From Chloroflexota bacterium (GTDB lineage: Bacteria; Chloroflexota; Anaerolineae; Aggregatilineales; Phototrophicaceae): a stretch of DNA of 6,614 bases. The stretch is from NCBI GenBank assembly GCA_010092805.1, contig JAADYY010000372.1, forward strand, positions 1 through 6,614, written 5' to 3'. Below the pieces are notes generated by a model. The model searched no databases. It saw only the letters and a list, made by a program, of their open reading frames with translations, and was not told where the DNA came from. Shown one piece after another: positions 1-6,041 of this stretch. The position numbers were made by a program, and so were the translations under genes. Numbering within the stretch: position 1 is the first letter of the stretch; each line of letters starts with the position of its first letter.

Positions 1-12
1 CGTCACTGCTGC

Positions 13-1035
13 TCAGTGCGCGAGCTGTGGCAGGCGATAGATGCCCATCGCATCGCGGACGGCGGCCATCGTCTCGCGGGCTTGCTGGCGCATCCGCTCC
101 GTTCCGGCGACCAGCACTTCCTCGACCAGGCCGGGCTGCGCTTCGTACTGCGCACGCCGTTCGCGCATCGGCTCCAGGAAATTGTTGATCGCCAATGCGA
201 GCTTTTTCTTGACCTCAACATCCCCAACCGTACCCTGCTGATAGCGTTCCTTCAGGTCGTTGATCTCGTCAACATTCGGGTTGAAGGCGTCGTGATAGAT
301 GAACACCGGGTTGCCTTCCACACGGCCCGGAATATCGGCGCGGACGCGGTTCGGGTCGGTGTACATGCCGCGCACCTTCTGGTTGACCGTTTTCTCATCA
401 TCCGAGAGAAAGATGGCGTTGTTCAGTGACTTGCTCATTTTCCCCTGGCCGTCGGTGCCGATCAGGGAGGGCACGTCGCCGACCATCGTATCCGGGACGG
501 GGAAGACCTCGCCGTACAGATAGTTGAAGCGCCGCGCGATCTCGCGGGTGACTTCCACGTGCGATTCGTTGTCCTTGCCGACGGGCACCAGATGGGCGCG
601 CGGCAGCAGAATATCGGCGGCTTGCAGCACCGGGTAGCCCAGCAGCCCGAACGGCATCGACTCCATGTCGGCGGCCTTCGCCATGTCTTTCAGGCTGGGG
701 ATGCGCTCCAAACGCGGCACCGTGACCAGCATCTCGAAGATCAGGTTGAGTTCGAAGGTCTCCGGGACTTCGCTCTGCAAAAAGATCGTGCTGCGCTCTG
801 GGTCGATGCCCACGGCCAGATAATCGAGCACCGCATCGCGGATGTGCTGCCCCACCTGCGCGATATTCTCTTTTTCCGGCCTGGTTGTCAGGGTGTGCAG
901 GTCGGCGACGATGAAAAAGCAGTCGTATTCGTCCTGCAGCCGGATGCGGTTGCGCAGCGAGCCGACGTAGTGGCCGAGGTGCATCCGCCCGGTGGGGCGG
1001 TCGCCGGTGAGAATGCGTTTTTTGGGTTGGGTCAT
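13..1035 (-). CDS. trpS: Tryptophanyl-tRNA synthetase (TrpRS)
   Basis: Cytoplasmic class I aminoacyl-tRNA synthetase that activates tryptophan with ATP and charges tRNA-Trp. The 340-residue length is normal for bacterial TrpRS. Seen in the sequence: the N-terminal TGDRPTGRMHLGHYVGSL block with the HIGH-type signature HLGH at residues 19-22; GYPVLQAADILL at 133-144, where Asp141 fits the residue that recognises the indole nitrogen; VPVGKD at 151-156; and the KMSKS loop at 199-203. All catalytic landmarks are present and the gene is intact, ending in TGA 12 bp from the window edge. An ATG nine codons further upstream is in frame, but I chose the ATG at 1035 because it has a CGGAG ribosome site 7 nt away and gives the family's usual N-terminus. 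The gene lies 39 bp downstream of the co-directional aldo/keto reductase and may be read from its promoter. No T-box or Trp leader is visible in that short gap. Confidence 0.97.
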   Translation of the reverse strand: MTQPKKRILTGDRPTGRMHLGHYVGSLRNRIRLQDEYDCFFIVADLHTLTTRPEKENIAQVGQHIRDAVLDYLAVGIDPERSTIFLQSEVPETFELNLIFEMLVTVPRLERIPSLKDMAKAADMESMPFGLLGYPVLQAADILLPRAHLVPVGKDNESHVEVTREIARRFNYLYGEVFPVPDTMVGDVPSLIGTDGQGKMSKSLNNAIFLSDDEKTVNQKVRGMYTDPNRVRADIPGRVEGNPVFIYHDAFNPNVDEINDLKERYQQGTVGDVEVKKKLALAINNFLEPMRERRAQYEAQPGLVEEVLVAGTERMRQQARETMAAVRDAMGIYRLPQLAH

Positions 1036-1042
1036 AAGTTTT

Positions 1043-1047
1043 CTCCG
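1043..1047 (-). promoter_or_regulatory. Ribosome binding site of trpS
   Basis: On the minus strand the sequence reads CGGAG, 7 nt before the ATG at 1035. It selects this start over the in-frame ATG at 1062, which would add nine residues (MYRGERRKL) unlike the family N-terminus. Confidence 0.7.
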
Positions 1048-1074
1048 TTCACCTCTATACACCTGATGTTGCGA

Positions 1075-2130
1075 TCAGGCGCGGTGATGATTGTCGAGCG
1101 TGCTGGCGCTGTTCCCGTAAACCATGCGGCGCACGCCCTCCGCCGTCAGGAAATCGTGCGGCCAGCCCAGCTCGATCTGGCTGATCTCGTTGAGGCGTGC
1201 CACCTGCTCCGCCGTGAGTTCAAATTCCAGGCAGCCGAGGTTTTGCGCGAACTGATCAAACTTGCGCGCACCCAGAATCGGGATGATTGGCGTATGGCTG
1301 GGGGCATTCACAGGCGAGGACGGTACGCTGGTCTGCTGGCGCACCCAATTGATGGCGACCTGCGTGGGGGGCCGCCCGATGTCATCGGCGATTTGCCCCA
1401 GGGCGGCAGCGATGGTCAGGTTGCGTTCGCTGGTGCCGCGCATCCGGCGCGCTTCGTCGGTTTGGCGGTTGTATTTGCCTGTGAGCACGCCGCCCCCCAG
1501 CGGTGACCACGCCGCCACCCCAATATCGAGCGCGCGGGCCATTGGCAGCAGGTCGCGTTCTGGGTCGCGCTGCACCAGGCTGTATTCGATCTGCAAGCCG
1601 ATGAAGGGTGCCCAGCCGCGCAGTTCGGCCAGCGTCTGCGCCCGCGCGATCACCCAGGCAGGCGAATCCGAGATGCCGATGTACATCACTTTGCCGGAGG
1701 TGACCAGATCGTCAAACGCACGCATGATCTCGTCAACGGGCGTGGTGTAATCCCAGGCGTGCAGCCAGTAGAGATCGACGTAATCGGTGTTCATGCGCTT
1801 GAGGCTGGCTTCCAGCGCCCGGATCATGTTTTTGCGCTGGTTGCCGCTCGCGTTCGGATCTGCGGGGTTCATCGAGAGGCTGTATTTGGTGGCCACCACG
1901 AAATGATCGCGGTCAGCGGCGATGAATTCGCCGACAAATTCTTCGGCGTGGCCGTCGGTGTAGCGGTTGGCCGTATCGATAAAGTTGCCGCCGGCTTCGG
2001 CGAAGCGGTCGAAGATGCGGCGGCTGTCATCTTTCGGGGCACCCCAGCCCCACGCCTCGCCGAATGTCATCGTCCCCAGCGCCAGCTCCGAGACTCGCAG
2101 CCCGCTGCGTCCCAGCAGTTTGTATCGCAT
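1075..2130 (-). CDS. Aldo/keto reductase family oxidoreductase
   Basis: Predicted cytoplasmic NAD(P)H-dependent reductase of carbonyl compounds with the aldo/keto reductase TIM-barrel fold (351 residues). Seen: the N-terminal block YKLLGRSGLRVSELALGTMTFG; the catalytic tetrad as Asp52 and Tyr57 (DTANRY), Lys82 (ATKYS) and His124 (LYWLHAWD); GISDSPAWV at 152-160; AAWSPLGGGVLTGKY at 206-220; and the cofactor-phosphate loop region ILGARKFDQFAQNLG near 285-299. The layout resembles the aryl-alcohol-dehydrogenase-like and general-stress AKRs, but the substrate cannot be read from sequence. An SSPVNAPSHTP stretch at 271-281, just before the cofactor loop, looks like a short insertion. The frame stays open to 2247, but the ATG at 2130 is preferred because AAAAGGA lies 8 nt upstream and the family N-terminus begins there. 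The gene is co-directional with trpS downstream and divergent from the glycosyltransferase. Confidence 0.93.
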   Translation of the reverse strand: MRYKLLGRSGLRVSELALGTMTFGEAWGWGAPKDDSRRIFDRFAEAGGNFIDTANRYTDGHAEEFVGEFIAADRDHFVVATKYSLSMNPADPNASGNQRKNMIRALEASLKRMNTDYVDLYWLHAWDYTTPVDEIMRAFDDLVTSGKVMYIGISDSPAWVIARAQTLAELRGWAPFIGLQIEYSLVQRDPERDLLPMARALDIGVAAWSPLGGGVLTGKYNRQTDEARRMRGTSERNLTIAAALGQIADDIGRPPTQVAINWVRQQTSVPSSPVNAPSHTPIIPILGARKFDQFAQNLGCLEFELTAEQVARLNEISQIELGWPHDFLTAEGVRRMVYGNSASTLDNHHRA

Positions 2131-2138
2131 GATTGGAG

Positions 2139-2145
2139 TCCTTTT
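2139..2145 (-). promoter_or_regulatory. Ribosome binding site of the aldo/keto reductase
   Basis: AAAAGGA on the minus strand, 8 nt before the ATG at 2130. It is a strong Shine-Dalgarno match and argues against the upstream in-frame starts at 2154 and 2247. Confidence 0.75.
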
Positions 2146-2167
2146 GAATTGCATGATAGCTGGGTGT

Positions 2168-2173
2168 ATTATG
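2168..2173 (-). promoter_or_regulatory. Candidate -10 box for the aldo/keto reductase
   Basis: The minus strand reads CATAAT here, five of six matches to TATAAT. It would give a leader of about 30 nt that contains the AAAAGGA ribosome site. The -35 region at the usual spacing (around 2190-2196, GTGCTC) is poor, so this is a tentative sigma-70-type call. Confidence 0.3.
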
Positions 2174-2297
2174 CCCGCAAACCGCCGATTGAGCACCCGC
2201 ACGTTCGCTCCAGGCGGTGCATTCGGATTCTGGGGCAAGCAAGGCACGCGGCCCTGGGCGAGGGGGAGGCACGGTATCTGGTATAGCCGCTAAATCA

Positions 2298-2320
2298 ACA
2301 TATATGTACAAATTATATTA
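2298..2320. other. AT-rich island with a 10-bp palindrome
   Basis: A block almost free of G and C inside a GC-rich region between two divergent genes. It begins with the perfect palindrome ACATATATGT (2298-2307), which overlaps TGTACA (2305-2310), and continues into AATTATATTAA. It holds a -10-like box in both directions: TATATT on plus at 2314-2319, and TATAAT on minus at 2312-2317. It may be a promoter or operator core, or the AT-rich flank of the adjoining dispersed palindrome. No -35 partner is convincing in either direction. Confidence 0.35.
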
Positions 2321-2375
2321 ACCCCTCTCCCGCAGCTTCGCGGGCAGAGGGTTGGCGTGCAGCGCCGGGGTGAGG
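2321..2375. repeat. Dispersed palindromic element (CCCTCTCCCGC type)
   Basis: The left arm CCCTCTCCCGC (2323-2333) pairs with GCGGG (2340-2344) and AGAGGG (2346-2351). This gives an 11-bp stem with one bulged C at 2345 and a six-base AGCTTC loop. It is followed by a GCCGGGGTGAGGG tail (2363-2375). From general knowledge, intergenic palindromes of this composition recur many times in GC-rich genomes, notably Chloroflexota. Only one copy is in this window, so its repeat status is inferred. It could also attenuate transcription between the divergent genes, but neither strand shows a T-run after the stem. Confidence 0.5.
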
Positions 2376-2475
2376 GCGATACCGGGCCACAAACGACCAA
2401 AACCACAGAACAAATTTGATGCGATTGCCCTGGGCGCGGTGCGGAACTGTCAGTTTAGCCCGCGCCGGGATCGGG

Positions 2476-2481
2476 TATCAT
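2476..2481 (+). promoter_or_regulatory. Candidate -10 box for the glycosyltransferase
   Basis: TATCAT matches five of six bases of TATAAT and lies 32 nt before the ATG at 2514. It would start transcription near 2488 and leave a leader of roughly 26 nt. The nearest -35-like hexamer (TTTAGC, 2454-2459) is weak. Confidence 0.25.
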
Positions 2482-2513
2482 GGGGGGGACATTCGGCAAG
2501 CTGCGAGGGGGGT

Positions 2514-4076
2514 ATGGCGGAGATCGCTGCATCATCTGAAGTTCATGCGCGGGATCAAGCGCGGCAAAGCGTGGGCGCGGTCACCTGGATCGGGCGGCTG
2601 CTGGTCGCGGCGGCGCTGATTGCGCTGGTTGTCGTGATCGGGCGCGCACTGATCCTGTTCGTCGATCACGCGGCGGCGGCGCTCGATTATCCGTACACGC
2701 TCAATTACGGCGAAGGCCCGCTGCTTGATCAAGCGGTGCGGCTGGCCAACGGCGTCGATCTCTACCCGCCGGATCTGTCAGCGCCGCCGTACACGATCAC
2801 CAACTACCCGCCGCTGTACATCCTGGCGCAGACGCCGTTCCTGGCGGAATACGGCCCGGCGTTCTGGTACGGGCGGCTGATCGCGCTGGCGAGCGCCGCC
2901 GCCGCCGCTGTGCTGATCGCGCTGACGATTCACGCGCTCACCCGTGATGCGCTGGCTGCGCTGATCGGCGGGGCGCTGCTGCTGACGATCCCGTATGTGC
3001 TGCATTGGGGGCCGCTGGCGCGCATCGACTCGCTGGCGTTGGCGCTCAGTTGGGGCGGTCTGTTCGTGATCGCGCGCTGGCCGGAGCGCTGGGCGGCGCT
3101 GCTGCTGGCGGCGCTGCTGCTGACGGCGGCGGCCTACACCCGGCAGACGTATCTGCTGGCCGCGCCGCTGGCGGTGTTCGCGTGGCTGATCGGGCGCGGG
3201 CGCGTTTACCGGGGGCTGGTGTTCGCGGTGCTGTTCGGCAGCCTGGTGCTGGGGATCTTTGCGGTGCTGACCGTTGCTACGCGCGGCGGCATCTTCTATC
3301 ACCTGATCACGGCCAACGTCAACGCGCTCGACCCCAACCTGATCACCTTCTACGCCGACGAGATCGCTAATCACCTGCCGATCTTCGTGGTCGGCGGCGG
3401 CTTATTGATCATCAGCGGCTTGATCTTCGCGCTGGGCCGCGTGATCTGGCGGCGGCGCTTCCCGCAAGCTCAGGTGTGGTGGTTGGCGGCCCCCTACCTG
3501 ATCGGGGCGGCGCTGGCCGCGCTAACGATTAGCAAAGTGGGTTCGGACATCAACTATCTGTTCGAGGTGGTGGCGGCCTGCTGCCTGACGGCGGGGCTGT
3601 GGGTGGCGTGGCTGCGGCGCTGGCCGCCGCTCCGTGCCGCCGTGATGGCGCTGATCGCGGTGCAGGTCGTGATGGCGACGGCGCTCAGCGAGGCGCGCTA
3701 CTACCCGATTCTGATCGAGCGCACCCGCGAAGATCGGCGGGCACAGGTCGCTGAGCTGATGCAGACGATCACGACCGCTGCCGGGCCAATCCTCGCCGAT
3801 GAGCATATGGGGCTGCTGGCGCTCAGCGGCCAGCCGATCCAGTTGCAGCCATTCGAGATGAGCCAATTGGCGCAGGCCGGGTTGTGGGATCAAGCCGGGT
3901 TTGTGGCGGCGCTCGAGCGCGGCGACTACCCCACCGTGATGCTGTACCAGCCGTACCGGAATCCGGGTCTGCGCTTCGAGCGCTGGACGCCAGAGATGCT
4001 CAACCAGATCAACGCCAGCTACCGGCCCGCTCTGCAAACCGCCGAGACCATCGTCTACACCCATATTGATCGCTGA
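2514..4076 (+). CDS. GT-C fold membrane glycosyltransferase (family 39/ArnT-like)
   Basis: Predicted polytopic membrane enzyme of 520 residues that would transfer a sugar from a lipid-phosphate donor on the outer face of the membrane. Seen: a first membrane span at about 25-50; then an outer loop with the family's NYGEG (64-68, acidic Glu67) and NYPPLY (97-102); eight or more further hydrophobic spans up to about residue 390; ARIDSLALAL at 169-178; and GSDINYLFE at 343-351, a pattern typical of these enzymes. A soluble, presumably external, C-terminal domain of about 125 residues starts near 395. Acceptor and donor cannot be read. The family includes protein O-mannosyltransferases, lipid A aminoarabinose transferases and arabinosyl/mannosyltransferases. 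The frame is open back to a TTG at 2352 inside the palindromic repeat, but the ATG at 2514 is preferred because GAGGG lies just upstream (2505-2509) and the extension has no membrane-protein character. The LysM/LTD gene follows after 133 bp. Confidence 0.85.
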   Translation: MAEIAASSEVHARDQARQSVGAVTWIGRLLVAAALIALVVVIGRALILFVDHAAAALDYPYTLNYGEGPLLDQAVRLANGVDLYPPDLSAPPYTITNYPPLYILAQTPFLAEYGPAFWYGRLIALASAAAAAVLIALTIHALTRDALAALIGGALLLTIPYVLHWGPLARIDSLALALSWGGLFVIARWPERWAALLLAALLLTAAAYTRQTYLLAAPLAVFAWLIGRGRVYRGLVFAVLFGSLVLGIFAVLTVATRGGIFYHLITANVNALDPNLITFYADEIANHLPIFVVGGGLLIISGLIFALGRVIWRRRFPQAQVWWLAAPYLIGAALAALTISKVGSDINYLFEVVAACCLTAGLWVAWLRRWPPLRAAVMALIAVQVVMATALSEARYYPILIERTREDRRAQVAELMQTITTAAGPILADEHMGLLALSGQPIQLQPFEMSQLAQAGLWDQAGFVAALERGDYPTVMLYQPYRNPGLRFERWTPEMLNQINASYRPALQTAETIVYTHIDR

Positions 4077-4118
4077 GGGGGCTGCACTGCGCCTGCCCGA
4101 CGATCCGCGAGAGGTGCG

Positions 4119-4147
4119 TTGCTGTGCGGGGTGGCCTGTGCTAACAT
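4119..4147 (+). promoter_or_regulatory. Candidate promoter of the LysM/LTD gene
   Basis: TTGCTG (4119-4124) and TAACAT (4142-4147) are separated by 17 bp. They match three of six -35 bases and four of six -10 bases. The site lies in the 133-bp gap after the glycosyltransferase and would give a leader of about 55 nt. Read-through from the upstream gene is equally possible. Confidence 0.3.
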
Positions 4148-4185
4148 TCGTTTTCGTGTAGTTTGGCTAGACATCTAACGCGAGG

Positions 4186-4204
4186 ACAGCTCGCGGGGAG
4201 CTGT
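4186..4204 (+). promoter_or_regulatory. Hairpin overlapping the ribosome site of the LysM/LTD gene
   Basis: ACAGCT (4186-4191) and AGCTGT (4199-4204) form a 6-bp stem with a 7-nt loop, CGCGGGG. The gene's Shine-Dalgarno GGGGAG (4195-4200), 9 nt before the ATG at 4210, is split between the loop and the 3' arm. The hairpin is seen directly. Any effect on translation is inference. Confidence 0.35.
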
Positions 4205-4209
4205 GCGGC

Positions 4210-5412
4210 ATGAGACGACGTTCGCTGCTGGTGGTACTGCTGCTCAATGTCTTGGTGACGTTGGGTGTGTTGGTGATCGCGCTGCAAGTGCTCAACCCGC
4301 AAAGCGGCGGCGGGTCGCCCAACAGCATCGTGATCACGGTGCCGGTGATCGTCACCGCCACAACCGATCCCAACATCACCCCCAATGTGATCGTGATCAC
4401 GGCGACGCTGCAACCCGGTCAGGTGCCGTTGCCGTCGGAAATCGAGACCGAAGTCGCGGCTAACCCGAACCCAGCGGTGGATCTGTCGCCGGGTGCGACA
4501 CTGCCGGGCGGGGGCGCGCCAGACGCTGGCGCACCAGAAGCGACGGGTGAGGCGGCACCTGGTGCGGGCGCTGCGGCTGCCGGGGCGCTGCCAGAAAACT
4601 GCATTCTGCATGTGGTGGAGGCGGGCGATACGCCGTTCGGCATCGCCGAGATCTACGGCGCGGACGGCTTCGATCTGATGACGGTCAATCAACTCACCGA
4701 AGAGCTGGCGAGTAACTTGCAAATCGGCCAGGAGCTGATTGTGCCGCTGGAAGGCTGCACGTTGATCACGCAGATTGAGGATGCGACAGCCACTCAGGAC
4801 GCGATCATCGCGCTGACGCCGACCGAAACGTTCACCATCACACCCACATTCACGCCGACGGGGACGCTGCCTTCAGCCACACCGACGCCGACACTGACGC
4901 TGACGCCGTCGCTGACGACCACGCCCAGCCCGACGATCACGCCGAGTATCACGGTGACTACGTCGAACACACCGACGTTTACGGTGACGCCGTCGCTCAG
5001 CCCGACGTTCACGCTGACGCCAACGCCGTCGCTGACCCCAACGCCAACCTTCACGCTCACACCGTCAGATACGCCGACGGCCACCCTGCCGCCGACCGCC
5101 GCTAACGCGCAGGTCACGATTGTGCAGGTGACGGGCGTCGGCGACATCACGACGGAAGAGATTCAGATTCGCAACGATGGCCGCTCCATCGATCTGTCTG
5201 GGTGGACGCTGCGTGACGCGCAGGGCAACACCTACACCTTCGGGCAGCAGTTCCTATTTGAGGGCGGATCGCTGCGGCTGCGCACGGGGGGCGGTGAAAA
5301 CACGCCGGTTGTGTTGTTCTGGGGGCGCAGCGAGGCGGTGCTCTCATCGGGCGACACGCTGACGCTCACCGACGATGACGGCAGCACCCAGGCGACGTTC
5401 ATCGTGCCATGA
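4210..5412 (+). CDS. Membrane-anchored LysM / Thr-Pro linker / lamin-tail-domain protein
   Basis: A 400-residue predicted extracytoplasmic envelope protein. In order: positively charged MRRR and a membrane anchor or signal segment (5-27) with no lipobox cysteine; a beta-rich spacer with repeated IVIT/VIVTAT runs (40-67); a Gly-Ala-Pro-rich hinge (95-127); a LysM domain (about 132-180) with HVVEAGDTPFGIAEIYG and LQIGQELIVPL; a Thr/Pro-rich linker (about 201-297); and a C-terminal lamin-tail (LTD) domain (about 301-400) with IQIRNDGRSIDLSGWTLRD and the closing strand TLTLTDDDG. LysM domains usually bind N-acetylglucosamine-containing glycans such as peptidoglycan. LTDs are beta-sandwiches of less certain role on secreted proteins. 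The only cysteines, Cys131 and Cys183, sit at the two edges of the LysM domain. The ATG is supported by GGGGAG at 4195-4200. It could tether the surface to the wall, with the linker glycosylated, possibly by the upstream enzyme. The architecture is clear but the function is unknown. Confidence 0.88.
   Translation: MRRRSLLVVLLLNVLVTLGVLVIALQVLNPQSGGGSPNSIVITVPVIVTATTDPNITPNVIVITATLQPGQVPLPSEIETEVAANPNPAVDLSPGATLPGGGAPDAGAPEATGEAAPGAGAAAAGALPENCILHVVEAGDTPFGIAEIYGADGFDLMTVNQLTEELASNLQIGQELIVPLEGCTLITQIEDATATQDAIIALTPTETFTITPTFTPTGTLPSATPTPTLTLTPSLTTTPSPTITPSITVTTSNTPTFTVTPSLSPTFTLTPTPSLTPTPTFTLTPSDTPTATLPPTAANAQVTIVQVTGVGDITTEEIQIRNDGRSIDLSGWTLRDAQGNTYTFGQQFLFEGGSLRLRTGGGENTPVVLFWGRSEAVLSSGDTLTLTDDDGSTQATFIVP
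4810..5100 (+). repeat. Low-complexity Thr-Pro coding repeat
   Basis: Degenerate in-frame repeats built on ACGCTGACGCC/ACGCCGAC-type words encode TPT, TLTPS and TFTLTP units in the linker of the LysM/LTD protein. Copies are imperfect in both length and codons, so this is an aged or selected repeat rather than a fresh expansion. The same DNA leaves long open frames on the opposite strand, which are shadows. Confidence 0.8.
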
Positions 5413-5431
5413 CAGGGGCCGCTCAGGCGAT

Positions 5432-5454
5432 TGCCGACAGCGCGAGCGTCGGCA
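5432..5454 (+). terminator. GC-rich hairpin after the LysM/LTD gene
   Basis: TGCCGAC (5432-5438) pairs with GTCGGCA (5448-5454). After a bulged A (5439), GC/GC extends the stem around a GCGA loop, which fits the stable GNRA tetraloop class. It starts 19 bp after the stop codon. No T-run follows (TGGTAAACAGG), so it is not a canonical intrinsic terminator. It may instead protect the 3' end or be a Rho-assisted stop. Confidence 0.4.
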
Positions 5455-5466
5455 GTGGTAAACAGG

Positions 5467-5487
5467 CAAATGATTGTCAAATGATTG
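5467..5487 (+). repeat. Tandem 10-bp direct repeat before the DUF1992 gene
   Basis: CAAATGATTG occurs at 5467-5476 and again at 5478-5487 with one T between them, giving an 11-bp period. It lies 16 bp before the ATG at 5504, in an AT-richer patch. A period near one helical turn suits a tandem protein-binding site, but chance or slippage is also possible. Confidence 0.6.
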
Positions 5488-5503
5488 ATGAGGTTTGTGC
5501 AGC

Positions 5504-5956
5504 ATGAGCTACAGCGACGACTCAATTCGGCGGGCGATGGACAGCGGCGCGTTCGATAACCTGCCGGGGGCGGGCAAGCCGCTCAACCTCGACAAGAATC
5601 CGCACGCACCGGACGAGTGGGAACTAGCGTATAAAATCATGAAGGACAATGATTTTGCGCCGGAATGGATCGAACTCGGCAAACAACTGCGTGCTGAAGA
5701 AGATGCGTTGCGCAAAGCGGTGCGGCGCGCGGTCGGGGGCTATCGTCAGGCGCTGGCCGCCGCTGTGACCTCACCGTCACCGGAGCGGCAGCGGGCGCAA
5801 GCCGAGGCGGATTGGGCGCGTGTGTGCGCGGATTTGGGTCAGCAGGTGGCGGCGCACAACAAGAAGCTGCTCAGCTTCAACCTGAAAGTGCCGCCGGGAA
5901 TCGAGCAGCGGGCACTGCTCAGCCTCGACCGGGAGCTGCGCAAGCTGGGCCTATAG
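5504..5956 (+). CDS. DUF1992 (DnaJ-homologue C28 conserved domain) protein
   Basis: A 150-residue predicted soluble cytoplasmic protein. Residues 7-26 carry the hallmark of this family, an IRRAMDSGAF stretch running into DNLPGAGKPLNL. It is followed by ELAYKIMKDNDFAPEWIELGK (about 43-63), then a long charged helical region and NLKVPPGIEQR near the C-terminus. The domain was named from human DNAJC28, but bacterial members, including this one, lack a J domain and its HPD motif. The biochemical role is not established. The ATG at 5504 is chosen over a TTG three codons upstream, with GAGG (5490-5493) 10 nt before it. It is the last gene of the plus-strand run, 91 bp after the LysM/LTD gene, and converges with tatA. 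I see nothing unusual in its sequence. Confidence 0.88.
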   Translation: MSYSDDSIRRAMDSGAFDNLPGAGKPLNLDKNPHAPDEWELAYKIMKDNDFAPEWIELGKQLRAEEDALRKAVRRAVGGYRQALAAAVTSPSPERQRAQAEADWARVCADLGQQVAAHNKKLLSFNLKVPPGIEQRALLSLDRELRKLGL

Positions 5957-5990
5957 CAGAACGCGCGATTTTTGGGTGGTGGCGCGAGAT

Positions 5991-6023
5991 CAGAGAGACA
6001 CAGATGCGGTCTGTGTCTCTCTG
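5991..6023. terminator. Perfect 14-bp hairpin between convergent genes
   Basis: CAGAGAGACACAGA (5991-6004) and its exact complement TCTGTGTCTCTCTG (6010-6023) flank a TGCGG loop. It begins 35 bp after the DUF1992 stop codon, in the gap before the converging tatA gene. The perfect stem can form in RNA from either strand. No T-run follows on either side, so it would be a non-canonical bidirectional terminator or an RNA 3'-end stabiliser. Confidence 0.6.
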
Positions 6024-6041
6024 CCGAAATGCGCATACAGC

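Noticed and set aside
1036..1074. Possible T-box or Trp attenuator leader for trpS
   Set aside because: The 39-bp gap is too short for a T-box, and no Trp-codon leader peptide or paired stems are visible.
559..1506. A 315-codon plus-strand open frame antisense to trpS and the aldo/keto reductase
   Set aside because: It runs across two well-identified genes and their gap, is rich in His/Gln/Arg/Ala with no recognisable domain, and is explained by few stop codons in GC-rich antisense DNA.
2131..2247. N-terminal extension of the aldo/keto reductase to 2247
   Set aside because: The family N-terminus and a strong AAAAGGA site both point to ATG 2130, and the extension overlaps the likely promoter.
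2352..2513. N-terminal extension of the glycosyltransferase from a TTG at 2352
   Set aside because: The start codon would lie inside the palindromic repeat with no ribosome site. The added residues have no membrane or domain character, and ATG 2514 has GAGGG just upstream.
2778..3374. A 198-codon minus-strand open frame inside the glycosyltransferase gene
   Set aside because: Arg/Gln-dominated composition is typical of the antisense frame of a GC-rich membrane-protein gene, and no ribosome site or domain is visible.
4141..4722. A 193-codon minus-strand open frame opposite the start of the LysM/LTD gene
   Set aside because: The opposing frame encodes a signal anchor and LysM domain. The antisense product is His/Arg/Gln-rich with no family resemblance.
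4794..5150. A minus-strand frame encoding a Val/Gly-rich repeat protein (VGVSDGV units)
   Set aside because: It is the mirror of the Thr/Pro coding repeats. The periodicity comes from the plus-strand protein, and the frame has no supported start.
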